A stretch of 64,000 nucleotides of DNA from Buxus sempervirens (taxonomy: Eukaryota; Streptophyta; Magnoliopsida; Buxales; Buxaceae), in the NCBI GenBank assembly GCA_947561395.2, contig OX387194.1, positions 19,082,048 to 19,146,047 on the forward strand, in the 5' to 3' direction. The notes under the pieces were generated by a model, which worked only from the letters and a program-made list of their open reading frames with translations, had not been told where the DNA came from and searched no databases. Made by a program: the position numbers and the translations under genes. Shown piece after piece: positions 13,111-25,281 of this stretch. Every line of letters begins with the position of its first letter. The first letter of the stretch is position 1.

Positions 13111-13721
13111 ACCCTATTTTGCTTACTGAAATGGAAGTTCTGATTTGACCAAGAGTATTTGCATTACTTAGGGGTTAAACCACTTCACTATTCACTTGGT
13201 TAGGAACCTGGGAAACCATTTTGCCTATGAAATTATTAGAGGAAAATTTAGTGAACCTCTTAAGAGTTTTTAAGTTGAGTTTAGGTTACTTATGAGTATT
13301 GTGCCGGACACCAAACTAGTAAGAGTTACCAGTTACTTTTCCTTGTTCTATACACTGTTTTGATTGAGAAGTTATTGTATTTCTGGTTTCACTTGTTGGA
13401 AACTTTAAATGTATTGAAAGGATTTCTTTGGTATGAATGCTTGAGTTTTATTTCCAAATGGCATGTGTTACGGAAATGAGAAAAATACTGAAGTACTTGA
13501 AGTACTGCTTGGTCCAGAGGGACAGGTGATGAATTGTGATGAGTTTTTACATGATGTGGAATGAATGGTTTTATTTTGATATTGAAATTGAGATTATACG
13601 ATGTTTACTGTTTTGGTCTAGCTTGTCCTGGATCCAGATGTTTAAGCTTAGTAATGTGATGCTTTTATTTTATTGGTGTAATGGCATGGCCATGGAGTGT
13701 TGCCATGACTGGTGTAGAGCA

Positions 13722-13840
13722 GCCAGAAACCCTGAGTAGGCCTGGTTGTCAATGCCAAAACCCTGAGTAGGCCGGCATTGGATGACGAAACCCTGAGTAG
13801 GCCGTCATTTCAGAGTATCCGAAACCCTGAGTAGGCCGGA
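13722..13840 (+). repeat. Hairpin array with constant AAACCCTGAGTAGG loop
   Basis: Four copies of AAACCCTGAGTAGG, each flanked by its own inverted repeat: CCAG/CTGG, CAATGCC (13750-13756)/GGCATTG (13774-13780), ATGAC (13782-13786)/GTCAT (13804-13808), and TCCG (13818-13821)/CGGA (13837-13840). Loops are constant and stems differ. It lies downstream of the LTR TATA box and so would be transcribed. Confidence 0.85.
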
Positions 13841-14457
13841 ACTGTGTACATGGAGGTGTGGAGGTCACTCTGGCATGTTGATTACCCAATCAAATATTTG
13901 TATGACATTGACCACGTGGATTTGTTGTTTACTTATCAGTTGGAATACCATGGGATACTTAGTGGAAATTGTCTTATTGAGGCCTGGACTATATTATTAA
14001 TGTTCTCTGAAACTGATCTGGGTTTTGTCTTCAAGGGATTTCCGATGTTAATTGCTTATAGTTAAATGGTTTCCTATACTCTTGGGTCAACTATACTGTC
14101 AGCAGAGTACGCAGACTTCACCGGTTATTCCTTGTTTTCTCGTCTGATTATTCGATCATAGAATTTTTAAATTTGAAGAAGTGTATTCTTGCATGCATGT
14201 GCTACTCGCTGAGATATTCGTATCTCACTTTTTTATTTCTGTTGTTTTTCAGATACGTATGGAGAACCGATAATTGCGGGTAGTGAAAATTTGGTCATGT
14301 GAGTTTTTATGTTGGGATTTGTTTAGCGCACTCTATTGCATAGAATTATTTAGTTTCATGTTTTCTTTACTCTGGTAGTTTGATCCTGTTAATTATAATA
14401 ACCTCTGGATACGAGTTACGGGTTTTTCATGTGACTCGGATCCGGGGCGTTACATAA

Positions 14458-17400
14458 TGTAACGCCCCGGTTCTAGGTCCATTCCCAAACCCGAGGTGTT
14501 ATGGTAAATACACAAAGCTACTAAAGAAACTGGGTAAATTTAAAACTTTTACCACTTATTTATCAGAGTAAATGCGGAAACTTAAATTCAATTTCTCTTT
14601 ATTAATCAATGAATATGATATACAAGGATTTCCAATTCCATGTGCAACCTACATCTGTATAGACTACCCAACTACAATTAGCCCAAAGTTTAACGTTCTC
14701 GCCAAGAGTACCTGAATATGGGGGAGAAATCTGAGTGAGAATAAATCTCAATAAGTAGCAAATGCATGAAGTAAAAACAGTTCATAATGATTAGCAAAAG
14801 TAGTTATGAGGTGAAAGATAAACCAAGATAATACAGTGATATGACAATAACGATTTCCAATCCAAAACAAACACGTGTGACATAATAGGACTCGTGAAGT
14901 GAAACCACTTAATAAGATATTCTTGCCCCATAGTTCGCCACATCACGACTTACATGATAGATGGAGCTCGCACCTGCAGTCACTATCATCTCCTCCGTCA
15001 ACCATCAATGCGGACCACCCACGCATGGGTTTGCGAGTACAATCCAGAGTCCAAAATAAAATCCCATCATGGGTACCGCTTCCGCAGAGGCCATACTAAT
15101 CCGATCAAAGATAAATGGACCCACGACAAACACGTCTAATATCAGTACATGTGCAAATCACGAGTGATCCTCAAGCACGGCCAAATCATAGCTCCAACAT
15201 GCGAGTCATAAGTAACTTACCAACATGACCAATATAAAGCTCGTGCAAGTTGATGTATCATTGAAGCATGTGGATGGTAACCTGAATAACAAAATAAAAA
15301 CCGTTTATCGATAGCAACCTCGGCTTAGGACCAAGCCGCACTTGTAGCGGTCAAGGATTGCTACCTACATTGCCCGCACCTACTAGTACGACGGACCGCA
15401 TACTGGGGAGTTCCGAACAAGAATAACTTACCATCCAATTCCCTTTCACTTCCTAGCTAAGCTATAGATCTATACTAAGCATTGCCCATTAGACACAACT
15501 CACAATCAAAACCTTAAATAACTCAAAGATACAATTTACAGTGATAAACCTCGTACCAACAAACATAAACATGTCCCAAGTGATGTGTCCAACAATAATT
15601 TCCAAAACCACGGTGTCCAAATAAGAGATATTCAAAATAACCATTAAACAGCTCTTAAACAGAGTTCCAGGTCATTTAATAAGAAAAGTACGAGATTATA
15701 TACAAATACTAAATAAAAGGTTCAGATTTGAGTCGTAATAGTGTGAGCATACTTAGTTTATCTTTCTAATTCAGTATTCAGGTTATTATCCATTTTCTAC
15801 AAATTTTATTTTAAGTCCTACACTTTGGTTCATCCTAAAATCTTTACTTTTAAGTCCTTATTTACTAACTAATACCCTAAATCCCTAAAACCTTTGGGTT
15901 ATGTTATTGATTCTTTCCAGAAGTTAATTTAGGCCTATTATGACTTGTTAGACTAGGTTTCATACCTAAAATCCTAATGAAAGTGGTCTGAGTGCATAGG
16001 TTTACCTTAACTAGTCTCATTTGATTCTTATTACATTCATTGTCTCAAATAATTATCTTTTTATCCAAATTTAATTCTGTCACTTCCTACATCTCAAATT
16101 ACCCTATTTACAGGTGTTACAACATTAAAATTCTAAGAAAAATCATTAGAAATTGAATCTGGGCACGAATCCCAAGTTTAGAAATTTCTGACAGTTGGTC
16201 GCTCGGGCGACTGCTCTAGCGGCTAAGTTTTTAGGTTATGTTATTTTTAAAAGGCTTATCGCCTGAAGAAACGCTCGAGCAGTGTATCGAGCGCTCTGAC
16301 TATTAACACCAGCTTTCTTAGTTGTGGAAATTCTCTAACTTTCTAACCCAAACATTAATTTGATTTGATTCTAAACAACTAATTTCCATCTTAAACTAGC
16401 TTTAAAACAAACCTAAACTAATCCCCTTTTCTTTTTACGTATCTTTAGTTTCTTTTCAAGTTAAAAATCACTAAAATCAACATTTTCATGATTTCTAAAA
16501 CAAAGATAAAGTTCCAAAACATTTCCTTATAAACAGATAAGCTTTTCCATGAAAAACAACTTCAAAAACAATACGATTAAACATCAAAACCACAAGAAAA
16601 CATGCAATTCCTCCAGTCTCAAGGGTTTGTTACTTGCCTTATTTTTTCAGAACTTCGTCTGTACCCGTTTTTGAAGCTCTACCGCACCCCTCTAGACTTC
16701 TCTAATTTAGATCTCCACCGTTCAGTTTAAAGTCTTTCATGAGTAGAAAAAAATCCTAAAATTTGAGCCCATTCCAATGGTTGGATTTTTCTACCTCGTC
16801 GTTCGAAGTTGGCTGGTCGGCCATCTCTACAATTCTTTTTCTTTCTAAGTTTTCTCCTTTCTTTTCTCTCTCTCTCATTCTATTTTGGCTCTTATCACTC
16901 ATGCACGAATTTCCCTCATCTTCTAAATTGTTTCAAAACCTAAAACACTCTTTAAACCTCTCTTTTATAGCCTTCCTACTAGTCTAACTCTAATTAGGTT
17001 TAGCTTATTCTAATGTACTTAGTGTATTCCCTCTCCTACCCTTCTCCTTAGTTTAACTCCTTTAACTCTCTTTTAAGGGATCTCCTAATTAATTTTCGTG
17101 CTTAATACTATTCCTAATTTTAAATTGTAATTGGACTTTTATTATTCACTCAAATTACCTATATTTTGAATCTTAATTTATATAATTACTATTAGGCCCT
17201 TTTTCCACCCTTTAAGCCTTAATTTCATTATTTTACATCCAACTAAGCTAAGATCTTGTCTAATTAAATTAGTTGACTTAATAACTAATTATCTTATTTT
17301 CTTTCATGAATTTAACTAATTAAAATGACCAAATTACCCTTTATCTTTAAATTCCTATTTTAACCTTTAAATCTCTCTTTAATTCTCCTACTATTATATT

Positions 17401-17476
17401 TCTTAGAATTTCTCCACAATTTATCCTTTAATTATTTATTTTATTTTTTTAGGAAAAATACAGGGTTTTACGGGTA
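14458..17476 (-). mobile_element. LTR, Tekay/Del-like Ty3-gypsy, in copia gag
   Basis: On the plus strand it starts TGTAACGCCCCGG and ends near GGGTTTTACG, the reverse complement of a TGTAAAACCC...GGGGCGTTACA LTR. Its left flank before the younger insertion was AGTAA and its right flank is GGTAA (about 17475-17479), a likely 5-bp duplication with one change. Copia gag resumes on both sides (SLL/ERF on the left, KALRSLP on the right). TATA box on the minus strand near 16970 (GGCTATAAAAG). No internal coding region, so a solo LTR of about 3.0 kb. Confidence 0.8.
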
Positions 17477-18073
17477 ATGACCTTAGAGCTTTTCTTACTA
17501 GTTTTGAATTAGAATACTTTTCTCCAAGTGAAAAGGCTTCATTTGCTATATCACATAGCTTAGAATTGAAATCAGCAATCTGTTCATCCTCAAACATCCT
17601 TAGATCTTCAAATCGAGAAACCAACATCTAAAGTTTTGAATGCTTGAAAGCAGTGGTGCCTTCATGAGCAGTCTGTAAGATATCCCATGCCCTCTTTGCA
17701 AATTCACATGTAGAAATTAATTTGAATTGATTTGCATCAACTCCATTGAAAATAGCATTCAGTGCCTTAGAATTTTCATTTGCCAAATGATCTTCTGCAA
17801 TAGTCCATGTTTCCTTTAGTTTGAGGATGACATTCCTTTCAGCATCAGTTATGGTGGGAGGAGTCGAATTAGTCAATATTGCACGCCAAGACTGTTCATC
17901 AACAGCTTTAATGAATGCTTTCATTCTAGCTTTCCAGTATGAATAATTTGTTCCATCCAGTAGTGATGGACGTGAAACTGAGCCTCCTTCCTTCATACCA
18001 TCAATTTCATGCACAACATATCTTTTCCCAAATTCTCACCAAAACAAAATTAGTGACCCGTTCCGATACCAAT

Positions 18074-18852
18074 TGTTAGATCTGTTAGTGTCAAACTAAG
18101 ATATAATAACACATGAACATAGGAGAATTTTAACGAGGTTTGGTATTAATCTAATCCTCGGGACCATGTCTAGATGATGAACAATCAACTAAAGATAAAA
18201 AGCTTACATACACCAGTGTGGTCTTACATATACAAAAGACTCCCTCTTTTATTTTGTTGCCAATGTGTAGAAAACATTTTAGTACATTGTTTAGCGAGCT
18301 CCCCTCAACTTAAACCAAATTGAACTCCCTTCAATCTACTATGTGCAGCAAGCTTCCCCTCAACTTATGCATGATTGAACTTCCTTCAATCTACAGTTGC
18401 CTTCTCCTGAAGACTTCAAGTTCTTCTCCCAAAAAATGATATTCAAATGATTCTGATAAACTGTTCTTTTAATGCCCAAGGAGTTGGAGTTTCTATCGAA
18501 CTAACATCAGTATTTATAACCTGAAACATCACTCAACAAAACTGTTAAATTGTTGTAACTTTGTTACAACTGATAAGTGAATACTGTTTCAACAGATAAG
18601 AGAATCTCAACCAAGAGATCTCATAATTGTTTTCCAGATTCGAAATTCTTATTTGAAAATGTTTCAACAGATAATCTTTGTAGATAAGACAAAACAGATC
18701 AAAGAGATAAAAGATTAATATAAATCTCTGTTCAATCTAAGAGATAAATATTAATTCAAATCTCTGTTAACAAACCATCTGATTAGAGAATAACAAACTG
18801 AAAAATGCAAGTTTAAAAATTTCACGTCATCAAAATGCCAATATACTTAACA
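18074..18852 (-). repeat. 5' LTR of the copia element
   Basis: On the plus strand it reads TGTTAG...TTAACA, so the ends form the short inverted repeat TGTTA/TAACA typical of copia LTRs. The primer-binding site follows directly inside at 18063-18071. Length is 779 bp. The right flank is GACTA; the matching left copy was not found, so no target duplication can be assigned. Confidence 0.7.
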
Positions 18853-21800
18853 GACTATAGAATATGTTTCTCAGTGGGCAATGCACCTAAAACTGTTGTA
18901 TATTACATAGACAACTTTGCCTTCAATCTAATTCTAGTCCACTAAACTCCAACGCCAAATATATTGTAACGCCTCGGATCCAGGTTTATTTAACCACATA
19001 AACCCAAATCTGGTTCGTTAGGGAAAATGGCCCAAACAACTATTCCAAACTTAACAATTTCATTATTTATATTAGAGTGCAGAAATAAAAGATATCTTCC
19101 AAGAAGCGTGAAATTAAACCACCAAAATTTATTCATTAATATTTTATCTTAAAAGTCTGGAAAGGGTTCAACTAAATAAAATAAGAATCATCCACTAATG
19201 GTGTGAAATAAAAATACTAATAATCATTCAAATGACGTCAACATCCTCAATAAAATACTAAAGTCAATTCCTAAGAAAATAAATCTAATCATCTCTCCAT
19301 GTCCTCTTGGACCTACACAGGAATGAAATAATCTTCTTCCTAGTAATCACAGTAATCCCTCGGAGTCTCTACCCCAACAACGTCCTCTCCAGAAATATCT
19401 GAAAACAAAACCGATAAAACAATAATGTGAGAAACATCTCAGTAAGCAATCATGCAAATAGTTGACCACAATAAAATATGTAATGATTAATCAGAATAAT
19501 CACAATAAGATTCAAGTCAACAATGAAATACAATTTGTCCACCTCATGGGACTCATGAAATAGAATACCAAAGAAAAGAGAGTAGACATGTGCCAATATG
19601 CTACCTAACTGATTTACGATGGACCAGCCGCCCTGCAATCTAACTATTCAACACTAACGGAAGAACCCAACCATGAGTTAGCATGTACGGCCCAACCAAT
19701 CCAAGAGTGGGTAATGTAGCGACCGACCAATCTAGGAGCGGTACCATCCTCGAGATGATGGAATGCCTTAGACACAGAATTCAAACCCCTCTAATAAACA
19801 TTTCACTTACTAGCTATTCTATGGATCCATATAACTGCTAAGCCCATTCAACAGTGAGAAAACAAACTAGGGATTGGACATACTTCTCAATAACATCCAA
19901 CAATACAGAACCTTATCTGTAACCAAAATCCGCCTTGTGGACACTAAGAAAATAGGCACCTGCCTTGTCACACCAGTGACCCAAAAACCAAAACAAGATT
20001 TACCAATTCATTTGTCCAAACTCCAGGTTTCAATGGGTGAATATGTCCCGGATGTGTATCGACTCTGTCAATGCACCAAAAACCTTCATATCACCCTAAT
20101 ACAGGTGTATGAACTCACAAAACCAACCTTGGTTAAAAACAAAATCTTTTGGAACAATGGAATCAAGTAAAAGTGCCTCTTTAGAAACATCTACTCAAAA
20201 TCTTTATAAAATTGTATTTTAAACATCCGCAGGTGCAAACAATCCCCAAATACACCAATCTTGATGGTACATAGGTTAAATTTGGATAAAAACACTTCCG
20301 TAGTGAAAAACCAAGTTGAAAGTCAATTTTCCAAAAATCAGACAGACAGATTGCTCGAGCGGCCAAGGGTGCTTGAATGGTCTTATACAATAAGTTGTTT
20401 CAGGGTTGGTCGCTTGATGGATCGCTCGAATGACTGATCTAACAATATTTCAATCTGGGAAAATTGCTCTCGGGTTTTGAAGAACCACATAGGGTGCTCG
20501 AGCGACTGCTCAAGTGGCCCTATACGTGAAAATCTGTAACTTTGCGAAATTCAACAAAAATTCCACAACTCAATATTAAATGCATCAAAACCATTCTAAA
20601 TCATTCTAAAACACTTTATAAACATGATAGTTCTCAACAATTAAAACATCATAAATAACAAATACAAAGCATCAAATCACCGATTAACCATGTATATCAT
20701 TTAAACACGAGTTTATATTTTATGCAAGTGTCAAGGGACTACTTACCTGGTTTTAGGAACTTAAATCTTCTCTAAAATCAATGAAATATCACCACAAATA
20801 TGCTCCAACAATCTCACAAGTCTTGATCTCGTCTGAGTTAAGAAAAATCATGTTTTTAGAATCTAACAACACATCTATCTCTCCAAAAACAGAGCTTTCT
20901 CTCGACTTACTCTTACTTGAGTTTTACTACACGAAAATCTCCTTCTTCCTTCTCTAAAACTGCTCTAGTAAGTGCTTGAATATTAGGGTTTGATCACAAA
21001 GAAGCAATGAGAAGAATAGAAGGAAAGAGATGGAACGTATGGTTGCTGGTTTCTATATTGTGTTTTAAAGTCAATGTGAATCACTCCATGCACTACTAGG
21101 TTTTTTTATTCTTTAATTCCTTTTTACTATATTACCCTCTTCACTAAGCCAGCACAATCAAACTATAAAGTCTCAACCCAACTAAACCCTTGGGTCAACC
21201 CACTCTCATTGGGTTTGACCAACCCTTTTTATTCTCCTTGTTTATTTCTCACTTTATTCTTACTAATATAAATCATAGCACAACTAACTATTATATTAAA
21301 ATTATACTTAGTCAATAAATCATTACTCACCTTATATAGGCTTTCCCATCACCTCCAGTTCATCTGGAACTCCTCCAGGTTGAACCATAGTCTCATCGCC
21401 TGCATATATTAACCAATTAGTTTATTTATTTATTCATTACTAAAATCTGGGATTTTACAACACATGCATGATTGATAAAACGCAGTTCATTCCAATATCA
21501 TTTTGAATAAATCATGATATGTAGGTAGTTGAAATAATAGTTAAACCTTTGTCAATTCAATATAATACAGGTGATGTAGTTCTGTACTTACGTGTACAAG
21601 TCAACCAATAAAGATATCACACATCAAGTCACAAAGTTATTATCTAGATGGTCTAATACATATTGCACATGACCCTATCTAACTCCACCGATTCCTCGTG
21701 GTGGGTTAGGCATCCAACCCCAATTCTCCTTGACATTAGGCATCCATATGCTGATTCCCCTTGATTTAGGGCATCCATGCTAATTCTCCGTAGCTATGGG

Positions 21801-22313
21801 CATCGGCCACCAATGTTCCTTGGTGCCGGGATGATAGAAGATGATTCAATAAGAACAATAATGACAAGGTCATGGCATTGTATACAAACACACCTACTTA
21901 AGATTTATGGATCCATAACTTAAAGTTGTTCATTATGCCAAATCCTTTAATCAATTTCACATATCATATCTCATGCTACTCATGCATGTATAATCTCAAA
22001 GGGTAACTCATAGCCTTACCCGAATCAACTTGGGCCAAGCCCTTTGTCATTATCTCATGGAACCGGGCCACTAACCTTCATGTAAATGAAATCAAATAAT
22101 GGGTGGACGCCCTTCATATCACGCTAAAAAAATGGGCCAATGCCCTTATAATAGATCACATGCTATAGAGCGATCAATAGCAACAAGTTGTGCCCATGGT
22201 AATAAATCATGCATTTTTCACATATTACTTGGGCAACCTAGGCCCCAACTCATTAGAAACATTTACAAATTTGCTTTGGCTTTGGTTTTCTACTTCGAAG
22301 GATCATTTGGAAT
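18853..22313 (-). mobile_element. Fragments of an older Tekay-like LTR, left part
   Basis: The pieces 18853-18964 and 21460-22313 carry words shared with other Tekay-like LTRs (CTCAGTGGGCAATGCA near 18872; a row of GGCATCC repeats at about 21700-21830). The probable continuation is 45356-47103 beyond the big Tat element, ending GGGTCTCACA. The host LTR thus appears cut by the LTR at 18965-21459 and by the big element. The assignment is tentative. Confidence 0.45.
18965..21459 (-). mobile_element. LTR, Tekay/Del-like Ty3-gypsy
   Basis: On the plus strand it starts TGTAACGCCTCGG and ends GGGATTTTACA, the reverse complement of the Tekay-like LTR ends seen at 63561 and 12024. Length is 2,495 bp. 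It holds a CTCGAGCG-rich block at about 20345-20515. The flanks TATAT and ACACA do not match, so no target duplication is visible. It lies in another LTR of the same group (18853-18964 and 21460-22313). Confidence 0.7.
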
Positions 22314-22318
22314 GTGCT

Positions 22319-24594
22319 TGTGAGACATGGGAAAAAAAATCACCGGAGTGATCGTCCCTCCGTCAACACACGGGCTCAACGCAAAAGTGGGAGAGTCGCC
22401 ACCATTCATGATTTTGGGGTGAGAATGGACACCAAAGAGTTCAAAAGTAGGCAAAAATAGCCAAAAGACAAATTCTAGGATAAAAATAACCCTACTTGAA
22501 AATCAAATCCAGAGATGGGTAAGGGGATTAGATTATGAACGGGGGAAGGTGTTAGGCACCCCCATTCATCCACACGAAGTGGTTGCCAAGTGTATGTTCA
22601 TGCAAAAAATAAAGTAAGAAAGCTTGCTAAAAATCATAGAAAACCTTGAAAAAGGATTAATGTATGATATTTTCACATGAAGATCTAAATGGATTTTAGA
22701 TCCTCTCTTATGTCAATATCATTTCTGGAATATCTCAAAAGATGGAAATCAAAGCACAAATTGCTCAAAACCAAGTTAAATCAAATTCGGAAAATTTGGT
22801 AAAAAGTATACCATTTGCCTTGAAATCATTCAAATCCGATTCTAAATTGACCCAAACCAAATCCATTTGAAAGATTAGGGTAAACAAGAGTCTCATGCAA
22901 AATTTCACTTCATTCCGATGAAAAATCTAGGAGTTATGCTCCTTTGAAGTTGCTGTTGGGGATTTTTAAAAGTAGTAAGTGGGCAACTTTGGAAAATTGT
23001 CTAGAAAAATCCACTACATAGAAATCCACGAAATTTGGTGTGATTGAAGTCTGTATGGCCATCTTTCAATAGAAACTAGCCTCATATAAAAATCCCTTCG
23101 GGTGTGCCTTGGGTGGTCTCCCGAACAGGCCCCGAAGATCACAGATTTACCCAGAAAAATGCAAATGAGCAGTTCTGAGTAAATCGGCTACCAATAATTC
23201 AAATGGAATCCAAAAATTATGAAACCAACTGGATTTGAAAATAGACTCAAAAAGGAGTACTCAGAAATAAAAATCGCTTGAATCGGACTTAAAACGAACA
23301 CATGGCGGTCCGTCGAAGTGACAAGTTCTGTATTTGAACCTGAACTGTCCACTCAACTTCGACAGAGAGGTGTCAAAAATCGGCTAGATGAAAATTCATG
23401 AAATTTGGTGGACATAAACTAGACAGACTCACCTTTCCCATGGTTCTGGAATCACCCCAAAATTCATCCGGATGATGAAGTTACGGGCGTCCGAAGTAAG
23501 GGTACAGGTGCTGTCAAGCTAAGCCATTTTTTGAGTAAAACCAAGTCCGAAAATTGATAAAAATGAAATTCGTGCAAGATGAACACAAATACTTTAAAAT
23601 CATCCGAAAGGCATTCCAGAATTGATTGAGGTCATTTATTTGAGATTTATCACAATAAATGCAATAAACCCCAAATATGAGCCTATCCCGCCAAAATAGT
23701 GATATGTGTGCAAAAGTGAAAAAAACCTAGCAAGATCCATACACATGCATATAGATTCAATAAAATAGGTTCTAGCATAGCCTAGGGTTCCGTTCCATTA
23801 TCGTTTCCCTCTGTTCTCTTTAAGATAATCAAGGGTACTTTGAATATGGAACGGTTTACAATTAATCAAAAAGGCCTTATGCTACACAGGTTCTAGCACT
23901 AGGGTCAATCCCCAGTCTCGTTTCTCCTAGATCCGCCTTCACGTTTTACGGCTAGGGGAGTCTTGAGATACTTTGAGCCGGGGAAGGATTTCCACACATA
24001 CAAACAAGGCTTTACACTACAGAAAGGTAGAAGAAGAGATCTAGATCTAGGAATGTAAAGACAGAAAATAAAAAGAAAAGTTGAGGCTTACCTGAGTTCT
24101 GGAGGCGATTCCACAGCGGTTTTCTTCTTCTCTTGGAGTTCTTCTTTGCGAGAATTCAAAACAAGAGTTGTGTGCCATTTGCTCAAGGAGGAGGCTCCTA
24201 TTTATAGGCAAGGGCTAAGGTCATTGGTAGACACAACTTAATGTCTAGAACCCCTCCAACCTAAACCCTAAGGTTATTTCCGCGATTTCCCCTCATTTAA
24301 TGAGGGACATGATGGTAAAAGTGAAAAGCTCTCGGAAAACCCTAATTTTGAGCAAACTTAAGGTATCCGGTACATCAGACCGGATAACAAAGGGCCTTAA
24401 GGTATCCGGTACATGGTACCGGATACGCCAAGGCTCACACGTATCCGGTATGAGTATCCGGATACGGGAAAGAGTACTTGTATCCGGATTGAGTATCCGG
24501 ATACAGGTAAAAGTATATTTTCTTCAAATTCTGTGCTGGCTTTCCAGGAGATAATGATTTTTGATGATTGTTTGTGCAATTTGGGGTGTCTACA
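22319..24594 (-). repeat. 3' LTR of the big Tat element
   Basis: 2,276 bp, plus-strand ends TGTGAGACATGG...GGTGTCTACA. Same length as the other LTR, and no mismatch was found when the two were read side by side. TATA box on the minus strand at 24199-24206. Palindrome array at 24363-24504. Confidence 0.97.
24363..24504. promoter_or_regulatory. Palindrome array of the 3' LTR (four units)
   Basis: Units at 24363-24387, 24402-24426, 24441-24465 and 24480-24504. Each has 8-bp arms GTATCCGG and CCGGATAC around a 9-bp spacer; only the outer arm of the first unit is imperfect. In the sense direction the array is about 160-300 bp upstream of the TATA box. Confidence 0.95.
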
Positions 24595-24610
24595 ACTGCC
24601 CCTCTTTGCG
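24595..24610 (-). other. Polypurine tract next to the 3' LTR
   Basis: On the minus strand, a GCAAAGAGGGGCAGT run directly precedes the LTR start TGTAGACACC. This is the expected place of the plus-strand primer. Confidence 0.8.
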
Positions 24611-24766
24611 GGAGCTGCGAAGCAGTGAGCTGCAAAGAGTAGACAAGCCCAAATTGCATTCCCTTGAGCATGATTTGCTCGGTTTAATTCAATTTCTGTA
24701 GAAAACCATTTTTGAGTGGAGATTTGCCAAAAGGCCCTCACTTTAAGGGGGCATCTCTCCAAGAGT

Positions 24767-24985
24767 TCTTAAATTCCACTGAGCCCTTTGTGGCTGTGAA
24801 GTGGATTTTAAGCCCAAAAATAGGATTTTTGAAAAACTGATTTTTTATCAAACCAAGTTGAAAAATTGAGTGGATATCATCCTTTTGACCAGGCACATTT
24901 CCCAAGGTTGTCCTAAATTCCACAGAGCTCTCGTGGCTGTGAGGTGGATTTCAAGACAAAAATAGGATTTTGAGAGAAAATAGAA
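24767..24985. repeat. Direct duplication of about 140 bp next to the 3' LTR
   Basis: Two diverged copies of a segment with the words TAAATTCCACwGAGC, GTGGCTGTGAxGTGGATTT and AAAAATAGGATTTT, starting at about 24767 and 24911. Confidence 0.75.
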
Positions 24986-24992
24986 GTTGTAG

Positions 24993-25216
24993 CACAAGTT
25001 TTGCTTTTTCTTTTCTTTTCCTTTTTTCTTTTCTCTTTTTTTTCCTTTTTCTTTTTTCTTTTCTCTTTTTTTTTTCTTTTTCTTTTTTTTCTTTTTTTTC
25101 TTTTTTTTTTCTTTTTCTTTTTTCTTTTCTCTTTCTTTTTTCCTGTTTTTTCTCTATTTTTTTCTATTTTTTCTGCTTTTTTCTATTTTTTTTTCTTTTT
25201 TTTTTTTTTTTTTTTT
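24993..25216. repeat. Long pyrimidine tract (purine tract in the sense strand)
   Basis: About 220 bp of nearly pure T and C in CTTTT-type units, with open frames that encode only F, S and L runs. On the element's sense strand it is an A/G tract, about 400 bp before the true polypurine tract. Confidence 0.9.
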
Positions 25217-25217
25217 A

Positions 25218-25281
25218 GTATCCGGTAAGTATATCCGGATAATAAAGGGTCTGCGGGTATCCGGCCTGAGTATCCGGATCC
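25218..25281. promoter_or_regulatory. Two palindrome units upstream of the PMD gene
   Basis: Two 25-bp units, 25218-25242 and 25257-25281, of the form GTATCCGG-N9-CCGGAT, the same palindrome as in the LTR. They lie about 1.2 kb before the ATG of the PMD gene. An untranslated first exon and a 5' intron (donor near 25553, acceptor TGTAG at 26516) probably fill the gap. No clear TATA box was found between. Confidence 0.75.

Larger units (their letters stand above)
12024..14454 (+). mobile_element. Solo LTR, Tekay/Del-like Ty3-gypsy (TSD TAATG)
   Basis: Starts TGTAAAACCCCG, ends GGGGCGTTACA and is flanked by perfect TAATG duplications (12019-12023 and 14455-14459). Length is 2,431 bp, with no internal region. 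TATA box TATATAAATAG at about 12383. Downstream are a GC-rich block (12838-13110) and a hairpin array (13722-13840). It inserted exactly at the edge of the older LTR 14458-17476, because the right TSD copy supplies the first two bases (TG) of that LTR. A truncated relative lies at 58739-59434. Confidence 0.9.
7655..18852 (-). mobile_element. Ty1-copia element, broken, with two LTRs nested in gag
   Basis: Parts in copia order on the minus strand: 5' LTR 18074-18852; primer-binding site just inside it (TGGTATCGG, 18063-18071, initiator-Met type); gag from 18014; zinc knuckle CHFCSLAGHIRPRC near 11000; protease DSG near 10790; integrase about 9416-10577 (LWHQKLGQLNYKN, HMDLMGPM); reverse transcriptase about 7966-8900 with YVDD near 8590; and RNase H to 7655 (YCDNTSAIDVSKN). 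Order gag-PR-IN-RT-RH is diagnostic of copia. It is broken many times over, and gag is split by LTR insertions at 12024-17476. No 3' LTR is seen on the left side. It is older than the two elements inside it. Confidence 0.9.

Noticed and set aside
18965-21459. Calling this LTR a clean solo insertion with target duplication
   Set aside because: The ends are convincing but the 5-bp flanks do not match, so recombination or later change cannot be excluded.
24363-24504. Repeat-spacer pattern of the palindrome array as CRISPR-like or terminator hairpins
   Set aside because: Spacers are only 9 bp inside each palindrome and the location is upstream of a TATA box in an LTR; nothing fits a CRISPR or bacterial terminator.
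24970-25228. Open frames across the pyrimidine tract
   Set aside because: They encode only F, S and L runs from low-complexity sequence in several frames at once.
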